Below, one piece after another: positions 52,334 through 61,006 of a DNA stretch of 64,000 nt (the stretch's first letter is position 1; each line of letters starts with the position of its first letter). The stretch comes from Natronococcus roseus (lineage in GTDB: Archaea > Halobacteriota > Halobacteria > Halobacteriales > Natrialbaceae). The stretch is from positions 1-64,000 of the forward strand of contig NZ_JBHLJR010000006.1 of assembly GCF_043677095.1 (NCBI RefSeq), written 5' to 3'. Below the pieces are notes generated by a model. That model was not told the origin of the DNA and did no database searches. It worked only from the letters and a program-made list of their open reading frames with translations. Position numbers and translations under genes: made by a program.

Positions 52334-53559
52334 TGCGCGACGATCTCGAGCAGCTGCTCGAGCGGCTGATCCACGCCTCGGTGGCCGAACGGGTCGCCAT
52401 CAGCGTCGCGGCGCTGTTCGCCGCGATCCTCGTCGGCGGCGTGCTCGTCTTCGTCTCCGGGGGCTTTGCCTCCTGTCGGGCCGGCCTCGACCTCGCAGGG
52501 GTTACGTTCTGTTACAACCCGATGCAGGTCTACTACGAGTTGTTCCTGGGCTCGCTGGGCCACCCCCTCGAGGGTGACTGGAGTCCGATGAACTACAGCC
52601 TCGCGACGACGCTGCGACAGACGACGCTGCTGATCTTCGCCGGACTCTCGGTGGCCGTCGCGTTCCGCGCTGGACTCTTTAATATCGGAACACAGGGCCA
52701 GCTGGTCATCGGCGGCCTGCTGACCGCGGTGACGGTCCTGTTCGCCGCGTCGTACGTCCCCGGCGGCTTCGTCGGGACGATCCTGCTGATTCCGATCGGT
52801 GTGCTCGCGGGTGCCGTCGGCGGCGGCCTCTACGGAGCGATCCCCGGCGCTCTCAAGGCCTACGCGGGCGCGAACGAGGTCATCACGACCATCATGCTCA
52901 ACTTCATCGCGGCCGGCGTCGCCTCGACGCTGCTGTCCTGGCAGTTTCAGGACCCGGACAGCGCGAACCCCCAGACCCGGGCGATCCCGGAGTACGCGGA
53001 GATCCCGAACGTTCCGGTCGTCGGCTTCAGCGGTCGGATGGACTTCTCCCTGCTCGCGCTCGGCTTCGCGGTCGCGCTCATGATCGCCATTGCCTGGCTG
53101 CTCGCCCGGACCTCGTTCGGCTACGAGCTCCGAACGAGCGGCATTCAGCCGAAAGCCGCGGCCTACGGCGGCGTCGACGAGAAGCGCATGACCGTCGCGA
53201 GCATGACGCTTTCGGGGGCGCTCGGCGGGGTCGCCGGCGCCTTCTGGGTGCTGATGGAACACGGCCGCTGGCTCGAGAACGTCCCCGCGCTCGGCTTCGA
53301 CGGGATCGCCGTCTCGATCCTCGCGGGGAACAACCCGTTAGGAGTCGGCGCCGCGGCCCTCCTATTCGGCGTGCTCTCGAGCGGGTCGAACGCGATCAAC
53401 ACCGCGACCGACGTCCCGCCCGAACTCGTGGGCGTCCTCTCGGGGCTGATCATCCTCTTCGTCGCGATGCCGGAGTTCTTCCGGATGATTGGACGCCGGT
53501 ACGCCGACGTCGGCGGCCCCGAACGGGCGCGGTCGACCGGAGGTGAGGCCGATGATTGA
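52333..53559 (+). CDS. nucleoside ABC importer permease 1
   Basis: 408 aa with about ten helices. It contains GLFNIGTQGQLVIGGL and NEVITTIMLNFIAAG, typical of the YufP/BMP-linked permease family. It forms half of the membrane channel with the following gene, which overlaps by 8 bp. Confidence 0.9.
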   Translation: MRDDLEQLLERLIHASVAERVAISVAALFAAILVGGVLVFVSGGFASCRAGLDLAGVTFCYNPMQVYYELFLGSLGHPLEGDWSPMNYSLATTLRQTTLLIFAGLSVAVAFRAGLFNIGTQGQLVIGGLLTAVTVLFAASYVPGGFVGTILLIPIGVLAGAVGGGLYGAIPGALKAYAGANEVITTIMLNFIAAGVASTLLSWQFQDPDSANPQTRAIPEYAEIPNVPVVGFSGRMDFSLLALGFAVALMIAIAWLLARTSFGYELRTSGIQPKAAAYGGVDEKRMTVASMTLSGALGGVAGAFWVLMEHGRWLENVPALGFDGIAVSILAGNNPLGVGAAALLFGVLSSGSNAINTATDVPPELVGVLSGLIILFVAMPEFFRMIGRRYADVGGPERARSTGGEADD

Positions 53560-54628
53560 GCTCCCCTCTCGGCCCGATCGCCGGACCCTGCTCGTCGGCC
53601 TCGGCGCGATCACCGCGGTGTGGATCGTCCTCGGGCTCGTCTTCCCCGACTCGTGGGCCGGCGTGTTGCTCTCGATCGCGGCCAACCCGAGCACGCACAC
53701 GACGATGCTCCGATTGGCGGTGCCGATCGCACTGGCCGCGATCGGCGGCATCTTCGCCGAGAAGAGCGGCGTCATCAACATCGGGATCGAGGGACTGCTG
53801 ATCGTCTCGGCGTTCTCGGCAATCATCGTCACGTTCTGGCTCGGGTCGGGCGAGTCCACGCTCGCCCTCTCCCACCACTGGTGGGGCTTCGCCGTTGGCG
53901 TCCTCGTCAGCACGCTGTTTGCTCTGCTGTTCGCGGTCGTCTGTATCGACTTCAAGGCCGACCAGATCATCGCGGGACTGGCGGTCTGGCTGATCGCGCT
54001 CGGGCTCGCGCCGTTCGTCTCCCGGATCGTCTTCGACAGCCCCAACACCGCGGGCGTCGGCTACTTCCAGAACGTCACGATCCCGGTGCTGTCGGAGATC
54101 CCGCTGCTCGGCTACCTGCTGTTCGACACGCCCCCGCAGGTGTACATCATGCTCGCGGCCGCGGTCGCGGGCTGGTACCTGCTCAACCGAACCGCGTTCG
54201 GCCGCTGGGTCGTCGCCAGCGGCGAGAACCCGAAGGCGCTCGATACGGCGGGCGTCGACGTCCGTCGGGTTCGGTACACCGCGGTTCTGCTCTCGGGGAT
54301 CTTCGCCGGTCTCGGCGGGGCGGGCTTCGCGCTCGGCCAGCTCGGCACGTTCGCCGGCGGCGGCGAGACCGCGATCGGCGGTCGGGGGTTCATCGCCATC
54401 GCGACCTACCTCTTCGCGAACTACCACCCGATCGGCGCGCTGCTGGGCTCGTTCCTCTTCGCGGGGCTCGAGGCGATGCAGTTCCAGCTCCAGAACCTCG
54501 GCTACGCCGTCCCGACGGAGCTCATCCGGACGATCCCCTACGCAACGGTGGTCGTCGTCCTCGTCTTCGTCGGCAAGACCCGGCTGCCGGAGGCCGCGGG
54601 CGAGGCCTACGACGGCGACGAGGACTGA
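53552..54628 (+). CDS. nucleoside ABC importer permease 2
   Basis: 358 aa with about nine helices, KSGVINIGIEGLLIVSAF near residue 75 and FAGGGETAIGGRGFIAIA later, the YufQ-type partner. It starts at ATG 53552 inside the end of permease 1. cdd follows 48 bp later. Confidence 0.9.
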   Translation: MIELPSRPDRRTLLVGLGAITAVWIVLGLVFPDSWAGVLLSIAANPSTHTTMLRLAVPIALAAIGGIFAEKSGVINIGIEGLLIVSAFSAIIVTFWLGSGESTLALSHHWWGFAVGVLVSTLFALLFAVVCIDFKADQIIAGLAVWLIALGLAPFVSRIVFDSPNTAGVGYFQNVTIPVLSEIPLLGYLLFDTPPQVYIMLAAAVAGWYLLNRTAFGRWVVASGENPKALDTAGVDVRRVRYTAVLLSGIFAGLGGAGFALGQLGTFAGGGETAIGGRGFIAIATYLFANYHPIGALLGSFLFAGLEAMQFQLQNLGYAVPTELIRTIPYATVVVVLVFVGKTRLPEAAGEAYDGDED

Positions 54629-54676
54629 TCGCCTTCGGGTCGGTGCCTTCTTTGACTCCCTCGCAGTAGCGCCCGT

Positions 54677-55069
54677 ATGGACGACCTGATCGACGCCGCC
54701 CGCGAGATCCAGGCGGACGCACACGTTCCCTACTCCGAGTACCCCGTCGGCGCCGCCCTCGAGACCGAGGACGGCGAGGTGTTCGTCGGCTGCAACCTCG
54801 AGAACGCCAACTTCAGCAACAGCCTCCACGCCGAGGAGGTCGCGATCGCCGAGGCCGTCAAGAACGGCCACCGAGAGTTCTCCCGGCTCGCGGTCAGCTC
54901 CGACCGTCGGGACGGCGTCACCCCCTGCGGAATGTGCCGCCAGACCCTCTCGGAGTTCTGCGACGGCGACCTCGCCGTTTTCTGCGACGAAGGCGAAGAC
55001 GAGGCCCCGAGCAAGTACACCCTCGAGGAGCTGCTGCCGAACACGATCAGCCAGGAGACGCTCGAGTGA
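54677..55069 (+). CDS. cdd: cytidine deaminase
   Basis: 130 aa. The zinc site is HAE (His51, Glu53) with PCGMC (Cys84, Cys87). GCNLENANFSNS is the substrate loop. It converts imported cytidine to uridine, which feeds the uridine phosphorylase encoded nearby. Confidence 0.92.
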   Translation: MDDLIDAAREIQADAHVPYSEYPVGAALETEDGEVFVGCNLENANFSNSLHAEEVAIAEAVKNGHREFSRLAVSSDRRDGVTPCGMCRQTLSEFCDGDLAVFCDEGEDEAPSKYTLEELLPNTISQETLE

Positions 55070-55143
55070 CGCCGGGCCGACCCGAGTCGGCGCGTTCCCG
55101 AAATAGTCAGAAAACTTATTAGAACCGCTCCGGGAGAGGGCGC

Positions 55144-55563
55144 ATGGAGACGACGAAACGCGGATACGCGGGGACCGAAGGGGACGTTATTCTGCCCCGG
55201 GTCGCCGGCTTCCTCATCGATCACGTCCTCACGGTGTTCCTCATCGTCGGGCTGTTGCTCGCGACGGGGCCGGAGACGACTGCCGGCGTCTACTTCTTCG
55301 GCGCGGTCGCCTACCTCGGCTACTTCGTCGCACTCGAGGCCGCGGTCGGACAGACTGTCGGAAAATATATTGCGGGCGTCGCCGTCGTCAATCCCGACGG
55401 AACGCCGATATCGGTCGGCCAGGCGCTCGTGCGAAACGTGCTCCGGATCGTCGACGGCATCCTGAGTTACGCGGTCGGACTGGTGGTGATGCTCGTCACC
55501 GACGACCGCCAGCGGATCGGCGACCTCACCGCTGGAACCCGGGTCGTCCGATCGCGTCGCTAA
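55144..55563 (+). CDS. RDD family membrane protein
   Basis: 139 aa. The Arg residue of the first helix (LPRVAGFLIDHVL) and the Asp of the second motif (RNVLRIVDGIL) match the RDD family, with about three to four helices. Its function is unknown; some RDD proteins are transporters. Its end overlaps the converging DUF488-like gene by 4 bp. Confidence 0.8.
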   Translation: METTKRGYAGTEGDVILPRVAGFLIDHVLTVFLIVGLLLATGPETTAGVYFFGAVAYLGYFVALEAAVGQTVGKYIAGVAVVNPDGTPISVGQALVRNVLRIVDGILSYAVGLVVMLVTDDRQRIGDLTAGTRVVRSRR

Positions 55564-55997
55564 TCGCCCGCCGCGCTCTCGAGTCGCTCCCGCAGAATCG
55601 TCCGGTGACACCGCTTCTTCTCGGTGTTCTCGTAACAGACCAGCGCCACCGACTCGCCCCCGGCGAGTCGGTCCGCGAGCTCCTCGAGGGCCGCCTGCGC
55701 CTCCGGAGACTCCTCGAGGTGCTCACGATACCGCTCGCCGAAGTCGGCCCGGTCCCAGGCGGCGTTGTGCGCCCCCTCCTCACAGAGCCCCTGCATCTTG
55801 AGGTCCTCCTCGGCGGTTCGGACCTCCTCGAGGAGTTCGGCGGGCGGTCCCAGCTCGGGGACGTTCTCGTCGACGGCGGCGTGGAACCACGGCGCCGGCT
55901 TCCGGACGACGCCGACCCGGGTCGCCCCCGACGGCAGGTCCGCCAGATCGTGCTGGATCGCGGCGACGTAGGTGTCCGCGAGCGTGCCGTCTGCCAT
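55560..55997 (-). CDS. DUF488-like protein
   Basis: 145 aa. VGVVRKPAPWFHAAVDENVPELGPP and the late ALVCYENTEKKRCHRTILRE match the DUF488 family, including the conserved CHR motif. The function is unknown. The ATG at 55997 sits about 27 bp from a TATA box shared with the divergent uridine phosphorylase gene. Confidence 0.75.
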   Translation of the reverse strand: MADGTLADTYVAAIQHDLADLPSGATRVGVVRKPAPWFHAAVDENVPELGPPAELLEEVRTAEEDLKMQGLCEEGAHNAAWDRADFGERYREHLEESPEAQAALEELADRLAGGESVALVCYENTEKKRCHRTILRERLESAAGD

Positions 55998-56020
55998 ACC
56001 GGCGCTACGGGAGCCCGGCA

Positions 56021-56028
56021 TTTATATA
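56021..56028. promoter_or_regulatory. shared symmetric TATA box
   Basis: TTTATATA lies about 27 bp from the DUF488-like ATG on one side and about 32 bp from the uridine phosphorylase ATG on the other. No other AT-rich box is present in the 59-bp gap, so one near-palindromic box may serve both directions. Confidence 0.5.
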
Positions 56029-56056
56029 CACCGCGGGTGCGAACCGACGCGTCTGA

Positions 56057-56881
56057 ATGCCGGGAGACAGCGAAGATCCCAACACTGACGTACAGTACCA
56101 CCTCGAGGTCGCGGCCGAAGACGTCGCCGACACCGTCCTCCTGCCGGGGAATCCGGAGCGGCTCGAGGTCATCGTCGACTACTGGGACGACCACGAGATC
56201 CGGGCCCACCACCGCGAGTACCGCACCGCGACGGGTAGCTACGAGGGAACGCCGATCTCGGTCACCTCGACGGGGATCGGGAGCCCCTCCGCAGCCATCG
56301 CGGTCGAGGAGCTGGCTCGCGTCGGCTGCGACACGTTCATCCGAGTGGGCTCTTGCGGTGCGGTTCAACCCGAGATGGACGTCGGCGACCTCGTGATCAC
56401 GACTGGGGGGCTCCGCCAGGAGGGCACGAGCGACGAGTACGTCCGCGAGGACTACCCCGCGGTCGCCGACTACGAGGTCGTCAGCGCACTCGTTGCGGCC
56501 GCCGAGCGGCTGGGCTACGATTACCACACCGGCGTCACGATGAGCGCCGACTCCTTCTACGCCGGCCAGGGTCGACCCGGATTCGACGGGTTCGAGGCGG
56601 CCGGCTCGACCGATCTGGTCGAGCAGCTCGCCGAGGCGAACGTCAAGAACATCGAGATGGAGGCGAGCGCCATCATGACGCTCGCGAGCGTCTACGGGCT
56701 GCGGGCGGGCGCGGTCTGTACGGTGTACGCCGACCGCCAGGGCGGGGAGTTCAGCACCGAGGGCGAGTCCCGAGCCGCCGAGACCGCCACGCTCGCGACC
56801 CACCTGCTCGCGAGGATGGACGAGACAAAGCGGGAGGCGGGCGTCGACCGCTGGCACGCCGGCCTCTCGATCGAGGATTAG
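56057..56881 (+). CDS. udp: uridine phosphorylase
   Basis: 274 aa. The nucleoside phosphorylase-I fold shows TVLLPGNPERLEVI, ITSTGIG-like VTSTGIGSPSAAI, FIRVGSCGAVQP and IEMEASAIMTLA. It splits uridine into uracil and ribose-1-phosphate, which the mutase at 48128 could convert. Its last 4 bp overlap the end of the converging permease gene. Confidence 0.9.
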   Translation: MPGDSEDPNTDVQYHLEVAAEDVADTVLLPGNPERLEVIVDYWDDHEIRAHHREYRTATGSYEGTPISVTSTGIGSPSAAIAVEELARVGCDTFIRVGSCGAVQPEMDVGDLVITTGGLRQEGTSDEYVREDYPAVADYEVVSALVAAAERLGYDYHTGVTMSADSFYAGQGRPGFDGFEAAGSTDLVEQLAEANVKNIEMEASAIMTLASVYGLRAGAVCTVYADRQGGEFSTEGESRAAETATLATHLLARMDETKREAGVDRWHAGLSIED

Positions 56882-58257
56882 CTCTCGACGCGCTCGTTCT
56901 CGTGGAGCCGTTGCATCCGGGTCTCGAGGTCGATCCCGCGCTCGCCGAAGTACCACAGTCGAGCGCGGTAGAAGGCGTAGCCGAGCGCCATCCAGCCGAC
57001 CAGAACCGCGACCATCGCGGGGAGCTGCGTCGAAACCAGCACCCAGAGGAACGCCGCCGAGGTGACCGCGCCGACGGCCGTGGTCTTGAGCAGCCACGGC
57101 GGCAGCTTGTACAGCGAGTACTCGTAGCGATCGGGGAACGTCTTCGGCAGGTTCCAGAGCGCGATTCCCGACACCGCGAGCCCGAACAGAATCGTCAGCG
57201 AGAGCGCGACCGACAGCGTAACGGTTCCGGGCGAAACCGGCGCGACGAGCAGCGGCGGCACGCCGAGCAGGAGGACGGCGACGTACGGTGAGTCGTACCG
57301 GTCGTGGATCCGGGCGATCGCGCCGGGAATGATGTCGTCCCGGCCAGCTCGCATCAGCAGTCGCGAGTAGGCGGTGTAGGTCATGTTGATCGAGGTCAGC
57401 GCCCCCATCGCGGCGGCGACGAGGACCAGCGCCGTCAGCGCCGCGGGGAGGTTCTCGAGGGAAACCTGTGCGACGGCGGCGTCCATCCCGCCCAGCAGTT
57501 CGTGGTTCGTCGTCCCGACGAGGACGGCGACCAGACCGACGAGCAGGGACAGCGAGACGACGGCCGACAGCGCCAGCACGCGGGGGATGTTCTTCGCCGG
57601 GTTCTTCATCTCCTCGCCGAGTTCGACCACGAGCCGAAAACCCCGGAGCGGGAAGTACAGCGAGACGACGGCGACGATCACCTCGCCGCCGCCGTAGGGG
57701 AACAGCGGCGTGTAGTTGTCGACGTCGATCATGAACGCGCCGGGCACGATGAACGCGAGCATCCCGACGACGATCAGCGAGACCATCAGGAACTGGACGA
57801 CGGCGACCACCGTGATCCCGAGCACGTTCAGGGCGATGAAGGGGATCAACAGGCCGTAGATCAGCGCCAGCTCGGGAATCGCTGGGATACCGGAGACGTT
57901 GTCGGCGACGAAGCCCGCGTACTCGGCGAAGCCCAGCCCGATGAACAACATTCCCGCCCAGACGCCCGGAATGGTGATCCAGGGCAACAGAAAGCCCCAG
58001 AACGGACCGACCAGTCTCGAGGCGTAGACGTAGCTACCGCCGGCGACCGGGATCGCGCTCCCCAGCTGTAAGGACATGAGGATCCCGAACCCGAGCGGGA
58101 TCATCGCGAGCCCGAGCGCGAGGAGGATCCCGGGGCCGGCGTCGCCGGCCAGCGGCCCCGGCAACACGAACGCGCTCACCCCGATGACGTTCCCGACGAT
58201 GAGCACCGTCGCCCCGACGAGCCCGACCTCGGAGTCGATTATACCGTGATTCGACAT
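56878..58257 (-). CDS. APC family amino acid permease
   Basis: 459 aa, 12 membrane helices. GATVLIVGNVIGVSAFVLPG in helix 1 and LGEEMKNPAKNIPRVL are classic APC motifs. The substrate is probably an amino acid or amine. The upstream 58258-58334 is AT-rich and carries its promoter. Confidence 0.85.
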   Translation of the reverse strand: MSNHGIIDSEVGLVGATVLIVGNVIGVSAFVLPGPLAGDAGPGILLALGLAMIPLGFGILMSLQLGSAIPVAGGSYVYASRLVGPFWGFLLPWITIPGVWAGMLFIGLGFAEYAGFVADNVSGIPAIPELALIYGLLIPFIALNVLGITVVAVVQFLMVSLIVVGMLAFIVPGAFMIDVDNYTPLFPYGGGEVIVAVVSLYFPLRGFRLVVELGEEMKNPAKNIPRVLALSAVVSLSLLVGLVAVLVGTTNHELLGGMDAAVAQVSLENLPAALTALVLVAAAMGALTSINMTYTAYSRLLMRAGRDDIIPGAIARIHDRYDSPYVAVLLLGVPPLLVAPVSPGTVTLSVALSLTILFGLAVSGIALWNLPKTFPDRYEYSLYKLPPWLLKTTAVGAVTSAAFLWVLVSTQLPAMVAVLVGWMALGYAFYRARLWYFGERGIDLETRMQRLHENERVES

Positions 58258-58481
58258 TACACACCAGTAGCGGGCTACTGTTTGATAAAGATACGCATAT
58301 GTATAACACTGTTTTCTATTCCTGCTCTATCTATTTACATTGGAATCGGCGAATCGGCGCTGGGATCGCTACTCGCGTCATGTGTCTCGAGTCGCGGACG
58401 GCGCTCCGAAACGTACTCGCCGTCGCTCGAGAGGTCGGGTAACTCGCGGGAACCGCCCCGGGAGACTCCATAGAACCCGAA

Positions 58482-59246
58482 TTACTCTCGAACCCGGACG
58501 ATCCCGTCCTCGAAGACCTTCCGGTTGGGAACGATGTACTCCTCGGAGTCGTCCTCGATCTTCGTGACGAACAGGTCGACCTCCTGGACGATCCCGGTCT
58601 GCTCGCCGATTTGGATCCGATCGCCGATCCCGTAGGGCTGGTTGAGAAGCAGGTAGATCCCGGCCGCACTCGAGACGAGGAAGTCCTGGAAGGCGTAGGT
58701 GCCGACGACGACGATCCCCGTCGCGTACACGGCGAGCAGAATCAACAGCGCGAGGATGTGGACCCCGATCTGTCCCAGCGCGATAATCAGGGCGACGTAC
58801 AGGACGGTGTACTTGACGACCTTCGGGATGACTGCTACCTCGGGGAGTTTGACGCTACGGAGGTACTCGCTGACGACCAGCTCCGATTTGTCCGCGACGA
58901 TGAAGCCGACGATCATCACGAGCACCGCGACGAACACCTGCGGGATGAACTCCGTTACCCGGAGCCAGAACGCGTCGGTGTCCAGCAACTGTGCGATGTG
59001 GATCGCGGTCAGGACGGCGATCCCGTAGATGAACCACGCGCTCAGCCGGGCGACGATCTCGACCGTCGAGGTGCCAAGCGACTGGGCGGTCCGCTCGAAG
59101 GGCGTCCCCTCGACGGCTTCGGGCACGCCGGAGGCCGTCAGCAGCTCCTCGTTGAGCCGCCCGACCAGGTAGCCGATGACAACTCCGAGGATCAACACCG
59201 CCGTCGCTATCACCGCCGGCTCGTCGATGAGCGTCTGCCAGTCCAT
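58482..59246 (-). CDS. MscS-family mechanosensitive channel
   Basis: 254 aa. Three to five membrane helices are followed by the MscS beta domain: FLVSSAAGIYLLLNQPYGIGDRIQIGEQTGIV and VPNRKVFEDGIV. The TM3-like pore helix is GTYAFQDFL. It should open on osmotic downshock. It starts 1 bp after dacZ ends. After the stop the same frame runs on, coding-like, for about 48 codons to 58335. Confidence 0.88.
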   Translation of the reverse strand: MDWQTLIDEPAVIATAVLILGVVIGYLVGRLNEELLTASGVPEAVEGTPFERTAQSLGTSTVEIVARLSAWFIYGIAVLTAIHIAQLLDTDAFWLRVTEFIPQVFVAVLVMIVGFIVADKSELVVSEYLRSVKLPEVAVIPKVVKYTVLYVALIIALGQIGVHILALLILLAVYATGIVVVGTYAFQDFLVSSAAGIYLLLNQPYGIGDRIQIGEQTGIVQEVDLFVTKIEDDSEEYIVPNRKVFEDGIVRVRE

Positions 59247-59247
59247 G

Positions 59248-60072
59248 TTAGTACGCCTCCGGATCGACCTCCAGGATGATCTCGCCGGCCTTGAACGCCC
59301 GGACGAGACCGTCGCTTTCGGAGAGCACGATCGATATCGCGTTCGTATCTCGCGTGATCGCTCCGCCGGCCATATGCCGGGCGCCCAGTCCCTTCGGGAT
59401 GTCGACGCCCTCGGCGGAGGGCTCGAGGTACCGATACGCGGAGACGATCTTGCCCGCGTCGGAGATGACGAAGGCGCCGTCGAGCCGCGAGAATTCCTTG
59501 AGCATGACGTCCACGATCGGGTCCCCGACGTGGACGTGGGACTTCTCGAACGGGTTGTACGACAGCGGTCGGGACTTGTTCATCACCTTCCCCGCGTCGC
59601 CGACGACGAACAGCGCGCCCACCGGTTTCCCCTTCTGTCCCTTCTGTCCCAGCTCGATCGCCAGCTCCAGCACCGCCTTGACGACCTCCGGATCCGCCCG
59701 CGAGCGGGCGAACAGGTCGTAGATCCCGGTCCGGGAGTCGGCGTCGGCGCGAGCGCGGGAGACGGTGTCGATGTCGTCGCCGAAGACGCTCGTTGCACAC
59801 GCCAGCGTGTCGCCGTCGTCGATGATGTCCTGGTCGAGCGCGCCCTCGAGCCCGAACCGGATCCGATCCGAGATGTTGTCGAACTCGAGGGGGAGCTCGA
59901 CGAACGTGCCCGCGCCGACGTCGTTCTCGGTGCCGACGACGATCAGCTCGAGATCGTCGTCCGCGTCCTCGAGCTCCGAGAACCGTTCGTAGTACGACCC
60001 GCTCGGAGAGAAGAGTGCAACGGCATCGACGCTCGAGAAAAGATCACCGAACACATCGTCTAACCCGGCCAT
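59248..60072 (-). CDS. dacZ: diadenylate cyclase DacZ
   Basis: 274 aa. The C-terminal DisA_N-type cyclase domain carries the catalytic DGA (198-200) and GARH (220-223) motifs. The N-terminal part is the archaeal DacZ domain. It makes c-di-AMP, an osmolyte- and potassium-related messenger essential in Haloferax. The mscS gene follows 1 bp later, so the two probably form an operon linking the messenger to turgor. A CGCTTATTCG box lies about 26 bp upstream. Confidence 0.93.
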   Translation of the reverse strand: MAGLDDVFGDLFSSVDAVALFSPSGSYYERFSELEDADDDLELIVVGTENDVGAGTFVELPLEFDNISDRIRFGLEGALDQDIIDDGDTLACATSVFGDDIDTVSRARADADSRTGIYDLFARSRADPEVVKAVLELAIELGQKGQKGKPVGALFVVGDAGKVMNKSRPLSYNPFEKSHVHVGDPIVDVMLKEFSRLDGAFVISDAGKIVSAYRYLEPSAEGVDIPKGLGARHMAGGAITRDTNAISIVLSESDGLVRAFKAGEIILEVDPEAY

Positions 60073-60146
60073 TGCTCATACAAGCCGTTTCCGCGCGAAT
60101 AAGCGTTGTGGAGTGTCTGACGTTCGTCTTGCCAACGTCTGGCACG

Positions 60147-60720
60147 ATGTCGAACGAACGCCGACTGTCGGACTACGGCTCCGGTTTTCGAGTCCGACCG
60201 TTCGACCGACGAGATCGTAGATGCGGACGAAACAGAGACTCCAACAGAAGAATCGGTCGCAGCGAACGGTGCCGACGAACTCGCACCGCTCGAGAATCAC
60301 GTCTCCGGGACCGTGTCGCGGGAGGAACTCGAGGGAGACGATTCGGCGACCGTTGCGGTGTTTCCAACCCGGGAATCGGGACTGCCGTTTCTGAAGGAAA
60401 ACGAGGCCTGGGGATTCGTTCGGGTGGGCAGCGAGTTCGAGTACGTCGCGATGTACGTGACGGGAGACGTTCGGGAAGTGAAGTATCTCGCGAGAGTCGA
60501 CGAGATCCTCGAGCCGGACGAAGCCGATCTGTTGCGTGATCCGTTGGACTACCGGGACGGAGCGAAGATCGCGGACGGAAAGAAGGTGATCGCGTTCGAG
60601 CCGGATTCGCTCTCCGAACTCGAGGAACCGATACCCTACGAGTCGAAGTACCCGCAGGGGCTTCGATACACGACGCTCGGAGCGATCAGAGACGCGGAGA
60701 CGACGGACGACGTTTTCTAA
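60147..60720 (+). pseudogene. frameshifted gene, unknown acidic protein
   Basis: The ATG at 60147 opens MSNERRLSDYGSG, and the acidic haloarchaeal sequence ESDRSTDEIVDADETETP continues in the next frame. Removing one T from the TTTT run at 60185-60188 joins them into 190 aa. Without it, only a GTG start at 60313 gives 135 aa. The C-terminal part (VAVFPTRESGLPFLKENEAWGFVRVG) is not a family that I recognise. The extra T may be a sequencing error, a real mutation or a programmed slip. Confidence 0.6.
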
Positions 60721-60758
60721 GGAGAGCGAGAGGGCTTTCTCGAGCGGGAGTCAGACGT

Positions 60759-60777
60759 GCGGGACCGGATTCGAACC
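60759..60777 (-). repeat. 19-bp copy of tRNA-Leu 3' end
   Basis: GCGGGACCGGATTCGAACC is identical to 60879-60897 in the tRNA gene, exactly 120 bp away. The T-arm part also recurs inverted at 60825-60836, making a long imperfect hairpin from 60767 to 60836. This is the typical footprint left by integration at a tRNA 3' end. Confidence 0.75.
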
Positions 60778-60875
60778 ACGCCGAGACGATCACTCTCGCT
60801 TCGCTCGAGTGCTGCGACTCGTCTGGTTCGAATCCGCTGGCTACATTCTCCGCTCACGACGTTGTTCGCGGAGAA

Positions 60876-60960
60876 TGCGCGGGACCGGATTCGAACCGGC
60901 GGACCCCTACGGGACAGCGTCCTAAGCGCTGCGCCGTTGGCCTAGCTTGGCTACCCGCGC
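60876..60960 (-). tRNA. tRNA-Leu (anticodon UAG)
   Basis: An 85-nt cloverleaf: acceptor GCGCGGG with CCCGCGC, D stem GCC/GGC, anticodon stem CAGCG/CGCTG with loop CTTAGGA, a long variable arm as in class II tRNAs, and a T arm with TTCGAAT. No CCA is encoded. A 10-bp inverted repeat CATTCTCCGC/GCGGAGAATG (60844-60877) lies at its 3' end and may terminate it. Confidence 0.93.
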
Positions 60961-61006
60961 TCGTTCCCTGGTTTTCGCGAATCGAGTAAGAAGCTGTCGA
61001 TCCGGC

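Noticed and set aside
60757..60840. A second complete tRNA gene.
   Set aside because: Only the T arm and part of the acceptor match; no anticodon or D arm can be folded.
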